A DNA stretch of 64,000 nt, from contig NZ_CP039740.1 in the NCBI RefSeq assembly GCF_005153485.1, positions 806,001-870,000 of the forward strand, in the 5' to 3' direction. Numbering within the stretch: the stretch's first letter is position 1; each line of letters begins with the position of its first letter. Below the pieces are notes generated by a model, which had not been told where the DNA came from, made no database searches, and saw nothing but the letters and a program-made list of their open reading frames with translations. This stretch comes from Pseudolabrys sp. FHR47. GTDB taxonomy: Bacteria > Pseudomonadota > Alphaproteobacteria > Rhizobiales > Xanthobacteraceae. Shown here in pieces: positions 36,088 through 43,532 of the stretch. Both the position numbers and the translations under genes were made by a program.

Positions 36088-36438
36088 CTAGTCGTTCCGG
36101 TTTGGATCGCGGACAACGCCCGCAGCCCGCATCACGTTGAGGACGCCGGCGGCGAAGCCGAGCAGCAGAAACACGATCAGCCCCCAGGGCGAAATGCCGA
36201 GCCAGCGGTCGATGAGCCAGCCGATCATCGCCCCCACAAGTACGCCAGCGACCAGTTCGGAAGACAGCCTGAAACCGCGGGCGAACCCGGCGGCGTTGTT
36301 CGCGGTCTGCCGAGCACCAGCTTCTTGTTCGGAAGGCCGGTCGGCTTGCGCCAAGCGGTCGCCGAGACGCTGGAGTCTCGCGGAGAGAGCGGCTTCGTCG
36401 TCCGGAGGTAGGCCCTGATTCCGCGTGCCATCAGACAT
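36088..36438 (-). CDS. atpI: AtpI-like F0 assembly protein
   Basis: A 116-residue protein with a charged N-terminal half (GLPPDDEAALSARLQRLGDRL) and two membrane helices (ELVAGVLVGAMIGWLIDRWLG and WGLIVFLLLGFAAGVLNVMR). AtpI-type proteins aid c-ring assembly. Start ATG 36438 was chosen since homologues start with a short charged segment; the longer frame runs through the promoter. First gene of the F0 operon. Confidence 0.9.
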   Translation of the reverse strand: MSDGTRNQGLPPDDEAALSARLQRLGDRLAQADRPSEQEAGARQTANNAAGFARGFRLSSELVAGVLVGAMIGWLIDRWLGISPWGLIVFLLLGFAAGVLNVMRAAGVVRDPNRND

Positions 36439-36496
36439 GCTTCTGACCCGCGATTTCGTGGGATTTTTGTGTACCGCCGCCCTTAAAGCCGCGCGG

Positions 36497-36525
36497 ACCA
36501 TACTGATCGACCCACCCCGAGTCAA
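36497..36525 (-). promoter_or_regulatory. Promoter of the F0 ATP synthase operon
   Basis: On the minus strand TTGACT (36520-36525), a 17-base spacer and TATGGT (36497-36502), about 60 bases before the atpI start. It is a good match to sigma-70 hexamers with ideal spacing. Confidence 0.7.
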
Positions 36526-36719
36526 GGAATGGGGGCATTGCCGTAAACGTCTGATATTGCGTCGGAAAGTCGCGTTTCGAGGCGGCGTCAACAGGGCCGT
36601 TGGGTGCGATGCGGAAGGCGCCCTTGGACAACCTGCGAACCGGCGACGTGAGCCTGCCTTGTTGTGGTGGTAGCATTGGAATGTACGTAGGCGTTTCACG
36701 TCGAGCTCTGAGGATTCTC

Positions 36720-37187
36720 ATGCGATCAGCATTCGCCGTCCTTATCGCTGGTCTGCTTTTCGGGCCGATTGCCGCTAATGCGCAGGAGCTGCCGAAAGAT
36801 GCCGTACCGGCAGCCAACGGCCGTTTCAGTTTTGCGCCCACTGAGGGCGGCTATCTCCGGCTGGACAGCACGACCGGGCAGGTCAGCTTCTGCAGTCAGC
36901 GCACTGCCGGCTGGGCCTGCCAGCTCGTGCCGGACGATCGCGCCGCGCTCGATGCCGAGATCGCGCGGCTGCAAGACGAGATCAGCAAACTGAAAGCGGA
37001 GACGGCCCGGGCAGCGCCGCCGCGACCGCAGGCCGAACTGACACCGCGCGCCGGTAACGGAGACAGCGCGCTGCGTTTCCCCACCCGCGAGGAAATGGAA
37101 AGAGCCCGTGCCGCGGTCGAGCGGGCGTGGCGGCGCATGGTCGAGATGATCTACGATTTCCAGAAAGACGTGACGAAGAAGGACTAG
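36720..37187 (+). CDS. Secreted protein with coiled coil, function unknown
   Basis: A 155-residue protein: signal peptide MRSAFAVLIAGLLFGPIAANA (cleavage about residue 21), a conserved block GRFSFAPTEGGYLRLDSTTG continuing to VSFCSQRTAGWACQLVPDD, then a coiled coil (DAEIARLQDEISKLKAE) and a Pro/Arg linker ending in a helical tail. Two cysteines may pair. Similar proteins are frequent as hypotheticals in Bradyrhizobium-like genomes (recalled). Start ATG 36720 has GAGGA upstream. YjbQ follows after 11 bases. Confidence 0.75.
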   Translation: MRSAFAVLIAGLLFGPIAANAQELPKDAVPAANGRFSFAPTEGGYLRLDSTTGQVSFCSQRTAGWACQLVPDDRAALDAEIARLQDEISKLKAETARAAPPRPQAELTPRAGNGDSALRFPTREEMERARAAVERAWRRMVEMIYDFQKDVTKKD

Positions 37188-37198
37188 CGGTTCCTCGC

Positions 37199-37660
37199 AT
37201 GGCAGGCCGCCTCTCACCCATTAGCGAAGCCACGGTGCAGGTGGTCTTCAGCGCAACCTTGCGCGTCGATACGCGCGGGAGCGGGTTTACCGACATCTCA
37301 AATGCCGCCCGCGACTTCATCGCGCAGGCCGGCGCCGGCGAGGGCACTCTGTTCGCGTTTCTGCGTCATACCTCGGCGTCGCTGACCATCCAGGAGAACG
37401 CCGATCCCGATGTGCAGACCGATCTGACCACCGCGCTCGACCGGTTGGCACTCGAAGCTGCGCCGTGGATTCACGATGCCGAAGGCCCGGATGACATGCC
37501 GGCGCATGTGAAGGCCATGCTCAACGGCGTGTCGCTGCATGTGCCGGTTACGAATGGCCAGCTCGCGCTCGGCACCTGGCAGGGGATTTATCTGGTCGAG
37601 CACCGGCGTGCGCCGCATTCGCGCGAAATCATTTTTCAGTTCGTCGGCAGCCGGAAATAG
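37199..37660 (+). CDS. YjbQ family protein (UPF0047)
   Basis: A 153-residue protein of the secondary thiamine-phosphate synthase-like YjbQ family. It has LRHTSASLTIQENADPDVQ, EGPDDMPAHVKAMLNG and GTWQGIYLVEHRR, including the conserved His and Glu residues. Some members show weak thiamin phosphate synthase activity; the physiological role is unsettled. ATG 37199 begins MAGRLSPISEATVQ. Likely co-transcribed with the preceding secreted protein. Confidence 0.92.
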   Translation: MAGRLSPISEATVQVVFSATLRVDTRGSGFTDISNAARDFIAQAGAGEGTLFAFLRHTSASLTIQENADPDVQTDLTTALDRLALEAAPWIHDAEGPDDMPAHVKAMLNGVSLHVPVTNGQLALGTWQGIYLVEHRRAPHSREIIFQFVGSRK

Positions 37661-37670
37661 CATTCGCTGC

Positions 37671-38039
37671 TCAGAAGCCGGTGAGTCGGAATATCAGCGC
37701 CAGCGCCCACATGCCGATGGAAATGGCCGAGGTCCACAGTGCGAAGGTGAGGTAGGTCTCGCGCAGCACGGTGGCGCTTGCCCATTGCGCCTGCGCGGCC
37801 GGCGGGCGCTTATCCTCCGGCAGGTACAGCCACAGCTCGGTCTTTTGGTAGGGCTTGGTCAGCGCCTCGCGCGCCTTGTAGATCAGCGTGAGGGCCATGA
37901 CCGCGGTCATTGTGCCGCCGGTCTGGAAGGCAAGCCGCGCGTCGAACGACATCCCGATCATGACGCAGAAGATGGCCAGCGAACCGAAGAGGCAGGCGCG
38001 TTGCACCACCTCATAGGCGACTCGCCGCATCGGCTCCAT
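37671..38039 (-). CDS. Small membrane protein, paralogue of 38129-38509
   Basis: A 122-residue protein with about three membrane segments and a conserved mid part TLIYKAREALTKPYQKTELWLYLPEDKRPPAA. It aligns along its full length with the next gene upstream (pattern MxP...R...R...F...MIG.SF...LA...G....V.AL...AR..T....K.E.W..L..D.RP.AA). No known domain recognised. Start uncertain: an ATG at 38078 would add 13 residues. Confidence 0.65.
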   Translation of the reverse strand: MEPMRRVAYEVVQRACLFGSLAIFCVMIGMSFDARLAFQTGGTMTAVMALTLIYKAREALTKPYQKTELWLYLPEDKRPPAAQAQWASATVLRETYLTFALWTSAISIGMWALALIFRLTGF

Positions 38040-38128
38040 GGTCGTGCTCGTCTTAATCCGGTTCCGGCCCCTAAGCATAGCGCGGGTTCCGGGGAAATCG
38101 TCCTCACAAACGGGTGTGCTGGCCTCGG

Positions 38129-38509
38129 TCAGACCCCGGAAAAGCCGAAGGTCAGGGAAACCGCAAGGCCCGACCCATAGAGCGTAACCGCCGTTCCCGC
38201 GGCGGATTTGGCAAAGCGCAGCATCTGGTCCTGCAGCGACGTGAGCGCGAAACGAATGCCGTGGGCGCCGGCCGGGCGTTCGTCCGGCTCAAGCGCCTGC
38301 CAGACCTCGCAGTGGCGGAAACGGTCCTCGGTCAGGCGCGAGGCCCGGACCAACTGGACCACGGCAAAAAGCAGGGCAACCGAGGCGCCGATATCGAGCG
38401 CCAGCGCCGGCTCGAAACTGAAGCCGATCATCAGGGTGACCGCGGCCACGGCGAAAAAACCGGCGTCGCGGAGAAGGGTAAAACGGGCATAACGTTCGCA
38501 TGGGTTCAT
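38129..38509 (-). CDS. Small membrane protein, paralogue of 37671-38039
   Basis: A 126-residue membrane protein, MNPCERYARFTLLRDAGFFA onward, with three hydrophobic segments and EVWQALEPDERPAGAHGIRFALTSLQ between the second and third. GGAGAC precedes the ATG. It is related to the adjacent downstream gene in layout and length, suggesting an old tandem duplication. Function unknown. Confidence 0.65.
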   Translation of the reverse strand: MNPCERYARFTLLRDAGFFAVAAVTLMIGFSFEPALALDIGASVALLFAVVQLVRASRLTEDRFRHCEVWQALEPDERPAGAHGIRFALTSLQDQMLRFAKSAAGTAVTLYGSGLAVSLTFGFSGV

Positions 38510-38682
38510 GGCGTGTCTCCTGTCGAAGAGCCCACCCCCGGCGATTTTCTCCCGGCCCAGATTTCTGCAATTTATATGCCAGCCAACAAGCGGTCTGCCC
38601 GGGCTTCGGCAAGCACAACACCGTGATCGGTCGTCCGTTCCGCGGGCCGGGCGCCCGATCGCGGCACTCCGGCGCCCGCGGC

Positions 38683-39009
38683 TTACAGGCCGTATTCGAG
38701 GAAATTCCCCATCGCCGGCAGCGTCAGTAGCGCCGTGCCTGCGAGCCAGATCCACAAGGATGTGGGCGTCGAGTCGTCTTTGGCGCTGGAAAAGCGCTCG
38801 TAGATCGCGGCCGGGATGCCGGCGAGGATGATCGTGCCGGTCGACACCATCAGCGAGGAAAACATCAGGGTCAGCCCTGTCGAACCGAACAGAAGCGCGG
38901 GCGCCAGGATTTGCACATGGATCAGCGCGAACAACAGCGCGAGCTGATTGAAGATGCCGTTGATCATGCCGAAGAAGGCAATGCCGATATAGAAAGCGTT
39001 CTTGCTCAT
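38683..39009 (-). CDS. Small integral membrane protein, unknown
   Basis: A 108-residue protein with three hydrophobic segments (AFYIGIAFFGMINGIFNQLA, LIHVQILAPALLFGSTGLTLMF, and a C-terminal LWIWLAGTALLTLPAMGNFLEYGL). The ATG overlaps the upstream gene's stop (ATGA), so the two are coupled. No family recognised. Confidence 0.7.
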   Translation of the reverse strand: MSKNAFYIGIAFFGMINGIFNQLALLFALIHVQILAPALLFGSTGLTLMFSSLMVSTGTIILAGIPAAIYERFSSAKDDSTPTSLWIWLAGTALLTLPAMGNFLEYGL

Positions 39010-39317
39010 TGTGCCAGCCCCGACTTCGGAACCGCGCCCATGAGCAGGAACAAATAGAGCAGCCCGACGCGCAGCCAGAACAGCCAGACAAAGCCGAACA
39101 GCCATACGATCACCGGCGGCGCCGCCTTCGGTGTTACATAAGCGAACAACGCCACGAACGGATCGGTCAGGCGGCAGAAGAAACGCCAGATGTAATTCGT
39201 CGAGTCCGCATCGACGAACAGGCCGAGCAGCACACGGCCGAGCATGGTGTACATCACCACCGCGAGCGCGAAGTTCGGCAGTTGATAGATCCAGAAGGAC
39301 GGGTTGCTGAAATCCAC
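39006..39317 (-). CDS. YggT-like membrane protein
   Basis: A 103-residue protein with about three hydrophobic segments. LPNFALAVVMYTMLGRVLLGLFVDAD followed by IWRFFCRLTDPFVALFAYVTPKAAPP resembles the YggT fold (a conserved loop with R, DP, P between helices). YggT proteins have no settled role. It is coupled to the next small membrane gene by a 4-base overlap. Confidence 0.65.
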   Translation of the reverse strand: MDFSNPSFWIYQLPNFALAVVMYTMLGRVLLGLFVDADSTNYIWRFFCRLTDPFVALFAYVTPKAAPPVIVWLFGFVWLFWLRVGLLYLFLLMGAVPKSGLAQ

Positions 39318-39379
39318 GGGCCGGCTTTCCCTTCGGTGTTATTCGACAATGGCAAGCGACACGCGCTGCCGCAACCCAT

Positions 39380-39407
39380 AAAAAAGCGGGGCCCCGAAGG
39401 GCCCCGC
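39380..39407 (-). terminator. Rho-independent terminator of DUF4212-symporter operon
   Basis: On the minus strand GCGGGGCCC-TTCG-GGGCCCCGC followed by six T: a 9-bp stem with a UUCG tetraloop, 24 bases after the symporter stop. One of the strongest terminators in the window. Confidence 0.92.
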
Positions 39408-39430
39408 TCCAGTTGGGATCGTAGCTTCGA

Positions 39431-41404
39431 TCAGGTCTTTTCCTGGAGAACCGTACGCCCACGGGGCTTGCGGATCTCGTCGACATAGGCCTGCATTTCC
39501 TTGGACGGCTCCTTGCCCATCAGGCTGACCACGTAGATGACCAGGAAGCCGACCGGCATGCCGAGCAGACCGCAGGCGATGTTGGTCAGGCCGAACCAGC
39601 CGACCTTGTTCGCGAGCGGATGCGAGACGAGCACCCAGCTGTCCATGGCGCCAGGAGCAGCCATCGCCTTGGCAAGATCAACCAGCGGCAGACCCGTGGC
39701 CGGGTTGGCGAGCGACGACATACCGAAGTACGCCACGCCGGCTCCCGGGAAGTAACGGGTCACGACGAGGTAGAAGATGCACAGGCCGAAACCTGCGATC
39801 ATGCCAGCCACCGCGCCTGCTGCCGTGGTCCGCTTCCACCAGACGCCCATGATGAGCGCCGGGAAGTTGCCGGCCATTGCAAGCGAGAACGCCCAGCCGA
39901 CCATCGCGAGGATGTCACCCGGCCGCGTCGAAGCGGTCCAGGCGGCAGCCACGGCGACGACCAGCAGCAGGATGCGGGCGACGAGCAGACGGCGCACCGT
40001 CGGCGCGCTCGGGTCGACCATCTTGTAGTAGACGTCGTGCGAGAGCGCGTTGGCGATGGCCAGCAGCAGGCCGTCGGCGGTCGACAGCGCGGCGGCGAGA
40101 CCGCCGGCGGCGACCAGACCCGAGATCACGTACGGCAGGCCCGCGATCTCCGGCGTGGAGAGCACGATCACGTCCGTGTTGATCACGAAGTCCTGCAGAC
40201 GGACGACGCCCGGATGCCCGGCGATCGCCTTACAGGCGGCGACGATGGCATCGATCGAGGCGGCGTTTTGTCCGCAGATCTTGATCAGACCGAGTTCGCC
40301 CCAGGTGAACATCCAGGGGCGGACCTGTGTCAGATCACGGCCGATGATGTTGGTGTACACCTCCAGCTTCGAGAACGCGGCGTAAGCAGGCGCCGAGAAG
40401 TAAAGCAGGAAGATGAACAGCAACGACCAAGCGACCGACTGACGCGCCTCACGCACGGTGGGCGTGGTGAAGTAACGCATCAGAATGTGCGGCAGCGACG
40501 CCGTGCCGACCATCATGCAGAGGATGATGGCGAAGAAGTTCAGCGGCGTGTAGTTGAGGAACGGCGCGATGTGCGGTTTGAGGTTGGCCGCGGTGGCCAG
40601 ACCGGAGGCGATCATCTGCTGTTCGCGGGCAGTGATGTCGGCGATAGCGTTGCCATACGTCAGTTCCGGGATCGGAATGCCGTACTTCTTGGTCGACAGG
40701 ATGATGATCGGCGTTAGATAGGCGATGATGAGCACGATGTACTGGGCGATCTGCGTCCAGGTCACCGCGCGCATGCCGCCGAGCATCGAGCAGAGCAGGA
40801 TGCCGGCGAGACCCGCGAACACCGCGACTTCGAACGGCATGCCGAGGAAGCGCGAGGCGATGATGCCCGTGCCGAAGATCTGCGCGGTCACATAAGTGAA
40901 CGAGCAGCACACCAGCACGATCACGGCCACCATGCGTGCCGTATTGCCGCCGAAGCGGAACGCCATGAAGTCCGGAACCGTGTAGGCGCCGAACTTGCGC
41001 AGATAGGGGCCGATGAGGATCGACACCAGCACGAAGCCGCCGGTCCAGCCGAGCACCCAGGCCAGGCCGTCATAGCCGAGCAGGAAGAGGGTGCCGGCCA
41101 TGCCGACGAACGATGCCGCCGACATCCAGTCGGCGCCGGTCGCCATGCCGTTGTAGAGCGCCGGAACGCGGCGGCCTGCGACGTAATATTCCGACACTTC
41201 GGCGGTGCGCGACATCACGCCGATGACGGCGTAAACGATGATCGTGAAGGCGACGAAAAGGTAGCCGAGGATTTTGTTCGGCACGCCAACCTGTTCGAGG
41301 ATGGCGAGCAGAATGATGAAGGCCAGGAAGCCGCCAGTGTACGTGGCGTACATTCGGCCCAGGTTTTTGATGAAATCCGAGCTTCCGCCCGTTGCTGTTG
41401 TCAT
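39431..41404 (-). CDS. Sodium:solute symporter, VC_2705/ActP-like
   Basis: A 657-residue SLC5-type carrier with about 13 membrane helices. Typical segments are YYVAGRRVPALYNGMATGADWMSAASF, the sodium-site region GMRAVTWTQIAQYIVLIIAY, and SGLVAAGGLAAALSTADGLLLAIANALSHD. The branch resembles VC_2705, related to ActP acetate/glycolate permeases. ATG 41404 follows AAGGGGG. It is preceded 10 bases upstream by a DUF4212 gene, the hallmark pair of this branch. Monocarboxylate uptake is the likely role. Confidence 0.92.
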   Translation of the reverse strand: MTTATGGSSDFIKNLGRMYATYTGGFLAFIILLAILEQVGVPNKILGYLFVAFTIIVYAVIGVMSRTAEVSEYYVAGRRVPALYNGMATGADWMSAASFVGMAGTLFLLGYDGLAWVLGWTGGFVLVSILIGPYLRKFGAYTVPDFMAFRFGGNTARMVAVIVLVCCSFTYVTAQIFGTGIIASRFLGMPFEVAVFAGLAGILLCSMLGGMRAVTWTQIAQYIVLIIAYLTPIIILSTKKYGIPIPELTYGNAIADITAREQQMIASGLATAANLKPHIAPFLNYTPLNFFAIILCMMVGTASLPHILMRYFTTPTVREARQSVAWSLLFIFLLYFSAPAYAAFSKLEVYTNIIGRDLTQVRPWMFTWGELGLIKICGQNAASIDAIVAACKAIAGHPGVVRLQDFVINTDVIVLSTPEIAGLPYVISGLVAAGGLAAALSTADGLLLAIANALSHDVYYKMVDPSAPTVRRLLVARILLLVVAVAAAWTASTRPGDILAMVGWAFSLAMAGNFPALIMGVWWKRTTAAGAVAGMIAGFGLCIFYLVVTRYFPGAGVAYFGMSSLANPATGLPLVDLAKAMAAPGAMDSWVLVSHPLANKVGWFGLTNIACGLLGMPVGFLVIYVVSLMGKEPSKEMQAYVDEIRKPRGRTVLQEKT

Positions 41405-41414
41405 GTTGGCCCCC

Positions 41415-41699
41415 TTATTCGTCTTCGGCGACGCCGTGTTCGCGATCGATGGCGTTCTGCTGTCTGGCAAACATGAACAGCATGACCACGAAGGCGATCA
41501 GCGAGCCCTGCGCAGCCATATAGAAGCCGAGCGGGAAGTTGAGGATCGGGATGGTGATCTTGTTCAGCGGGACCACGAACATGTGGACCACGTAACCGAA
41601 GAAGAACCACAGGCCGAGATGCGTAAGCATCAGGCGTGTCGTCTTGTCCCAGTGTGCCTTGTCGTTATCGCTTGTTGTCGAGTTTGTTGGTGAACTCAT
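41415..41699 (-). CDS. DUF4212 family membrane protein (symporter partner)
   Basis: A 94-residue protein with two membrane helices: HLGLWFFFGYVVHMFVVPL and LGFYMAAQGSLIAFVVMLFMFA. The pattern and place directly before a VC_2705-type symporter match DUF4212, a proposed small subunit of that carrier. ATG 41699 was chosen over a longer frame; AGGGAGAGG lies about 11 bases upstream. Confidence 0.9.
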   Translation of the reverse strand: MSSPTNSTTSDNDKAHWDKTTRLMLTHLGLWFFFGYVVHMFVVPLNKITIPILNFPLGFYMAAQGSLIAFVVMLFMFARQQNAIDREHGVAEDE

Positions 41700-41996
41700 G
41701 GGTCGCTGCCTCTCCCTCGAAAGGCCGTCCGCCAGGCGGCGGATCGGGCATTGTTGAAGTTCTGAGGGGAGCCGACGAAAAAAATGGTGCGGCATCCCCC
41801 CAAGCTGCCGCTCACGCTCCGCTCTTTCGGCGGACTTGTCGTAAAGGAAAGGTAACACCGCGACTTAGCGAGTCTTTATACTACTTTAGGACTATCCAAT
41901 GGGATTTTGCCTATGATTCAACTGATGTTTTTTGATAGAATTCATTTCGCAACTGCGAAAGAAACAGTTTCAACGGCGACATAGAAAAACAAACAG
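41700..41996. promoter_or_regulatory. AT-richer divergent control region with palindrome
   Basis: 297 bases between the DUF4212 gene and the divergent unknown gene. Bases 41860-41990 are clearly richer in A and T than the surroundings. At 41945-41960 is a perfect palindrome TTTCGCA-AC-TGCGAAA. It is likely to hold promoters for both sides; the palindrome is a candidate operator. No gene seen. Confidence 0.5.
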
Positions 41997-42605
41997 ATGG
42001 CTCTCTCGGATATTTTCCGTCGTCGCCCCGCGGTCCGCGACCGCGATGCGCTCGCCGACTTCATCGATCGCAACGCCGCCTTTCTGATTCAGAAGGCCAT
42101 CTACGAATATTCACGCGCGCGCGCCGGCCATTACGCGAAGGTGCTGTTCAAGGAGCCGGGTTTTCACGCGGCGGTCGAGGTGTCGCGCTGGCGCGCTTAT
42201 CCGCTCGGCCTCGCGATGGTGGCGGAAGTCGTCTATGCGGTTCTCGCCCGCGAGGACCAGCCGCCAACGCAGGAGGACTTCGACGCGCTGACGTCGCTGG
42301 TCCTGTCCGTGTTCGATCGCTATCCGGTGCCGGAAGCCATCGGCCGGGACGACTGGCAGGTCCTGCGCGCCGACCTCGAGCAGCGGCTCAAGCAGATCGC
42401 GCTGCATCCGCCGAAGCGGGCCATGGATATTCCCGAGCCATTTGCCCAGCCGTATTTCGAACTGATGCCGATCCACGAAAAGCTGCGCGGGCGGGATCTG
42501 GAAACGACGCGCAATTATCTCAAGGTCACGTTGTGCAACATCCACGACGAACTGACCAAGGCCTCGGGCGGGCTGACCTTTCCGACGCTGGCCGCCGCGA
42601 GCTGA
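41997..42605 (+). CDS. Conserved protein of unknown function next to symporter
   Basis: A 202-residue soluble protein, mostly helical, starting MALSDIFRRRPAVRDRDALA with FIDRNAAFLIQKAIYEYSRARAGHYAKVLF and EPFAQPYFELMPIHEKLRGRD further on. No known catalytic motif. It is divergent from the DUF4212-symporter pair and codirectional with the CrbR-type regulator 244 bases downstream, so it may belong to the same regulon. I do not recognise the family. Confidence 0.75.
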   Translation: MALSDIFRRRPAVRDRDALADFIDRNAAFLIQKAIYEYSRARAGHYAKVLFKEPGFHAAVEVSRWRAYPLGLAMVAEVVYAVLAREDQPPTQEDFDALTSLVLSVFDRYPVPEAIGRDDWQVLRADLEQRLKQIALHPPKRAMDIPEPFAQPYFELMPIHEKLRGRDLETTRNYLKVTLCNIHDELTKASGGLTFPTLAAAS

Positions 42606-42849
42606 TCCGGCGCCGCCCGGTCGGCCGTATCGCGTTGATGCTAAACCCCATTTCCGTTAAGTTGCGGTGCTACGGCGCCGACCGCCCGGCCAACGGAGCG
42701 AAGGCCCTTGCGGGGGCCGAGGTGGCTATTTAACAGGGCCAGTTGGGGCGGGATCGGCATTGAGCCTGCGGTTGCGGCTTGGCCGCCGGCTGGAGCCCTA
42801 GTGGCGGTGGCCGTCGGATCGACCGGCCGCGCGAGAGAAAGAGCGGATT

Positions 42850-43527
42850 GTGGAGAAAACCGAAACCTACAGACTGGTCATCGCCGACGACCATCCGCTG
42901 TTCCGCGGCGCCCTGCGCGAAGCCGTGTCCGGTCTGCTCGATCCCGCCGACATCCAGGAAGCGGGCACGTTCGATGAAGTCGTGTCGCTGCTCGACCGCG
43001 GCGGCGACACCGATCTGGTGCTGCTCGATCTCAGCATGCCCGGCGCGCGCGGTTTTTCCGGTCTGATGTATATCCGCGCCGAATATCCCGTGGTGCCGGT
43101 GATCGTGGTGTCGGCCAATGACGATCCCGCGGCGATCCGCCGCTGCATGGAATTCGGCGCCTCCGGCTTCATTCCGAAGACCTTGCCGGTCGAGGATATC
43201 CGCACGGCGATTTCCGACATTCTCAAAGGCGGCGTCTGGACGCCGGGCGATGTCGATCTGTCCGCCGGCTCCGACGCCGAAACCGCGGCGCTGATGGCGC
43301 GCATGGCGACGCTGACACCGCAGCAGGTGCGCGTGCTGATGATGCTGTCGGAGGGGCTTCTGAATAAACAGATCGCCTACCAGCTCGGCGTGTCGGAAGC
43401 GACGGTCAAGGCGCATGTCTCCGCGATCCTGCAGAAGCTCGGCGTCGAAAGCCGCACGCAGGCGGTGATCGCCGCCGCCAAGATCGAAGCCGGCCACTTC
43501 CCGCAAGGCGCAAGCGTCGAGGGGTAG
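42850..43527 (+). CDS. LuxR-family response regulator, CrbR-like
   Basis: A 225-residue two-component regulator. The receiver domain has acidic Asp13-Asp14 in IADDHP, phosphorylation site Asp60 in VLLDLSMPG and Lys110 in FIPKTL; the LuxR helix-turn-helix (about 158-215) has LTPQQVRVLMMLSEGLLNKQ and AYQLGVSEATVKAHVSAIL. GTG start. It lies 5 bases from the convergent end of an SLC5-domain hybrid kinase and near a VC_2705-type symporter, matching the CrbR of the CrbRS acetate switch known in Vibrio and Pseudomonas. Confidence 0.88.
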   Translation: MEKTETYRLVIADDHPLFRGALREAVSGLLDPADIQEAGTFDEVVSLLDRGGDTDLVLLDLSMPGARGFSGLMYIRAEYPVVPVIVVSANDDPAAIRRCMEFGASGFIPKTLPVEDIRTAISDILKGGVWTPGDVDLSAGSDAETAALMARMATLTPQQVRVLMMLSEGLLNKQIAYQLGVSEATVKAHVSAILQKLGVESRTQAVIAAAKIEAGHFPQGASVEG

Positions 43528-43532
43528 AACCT

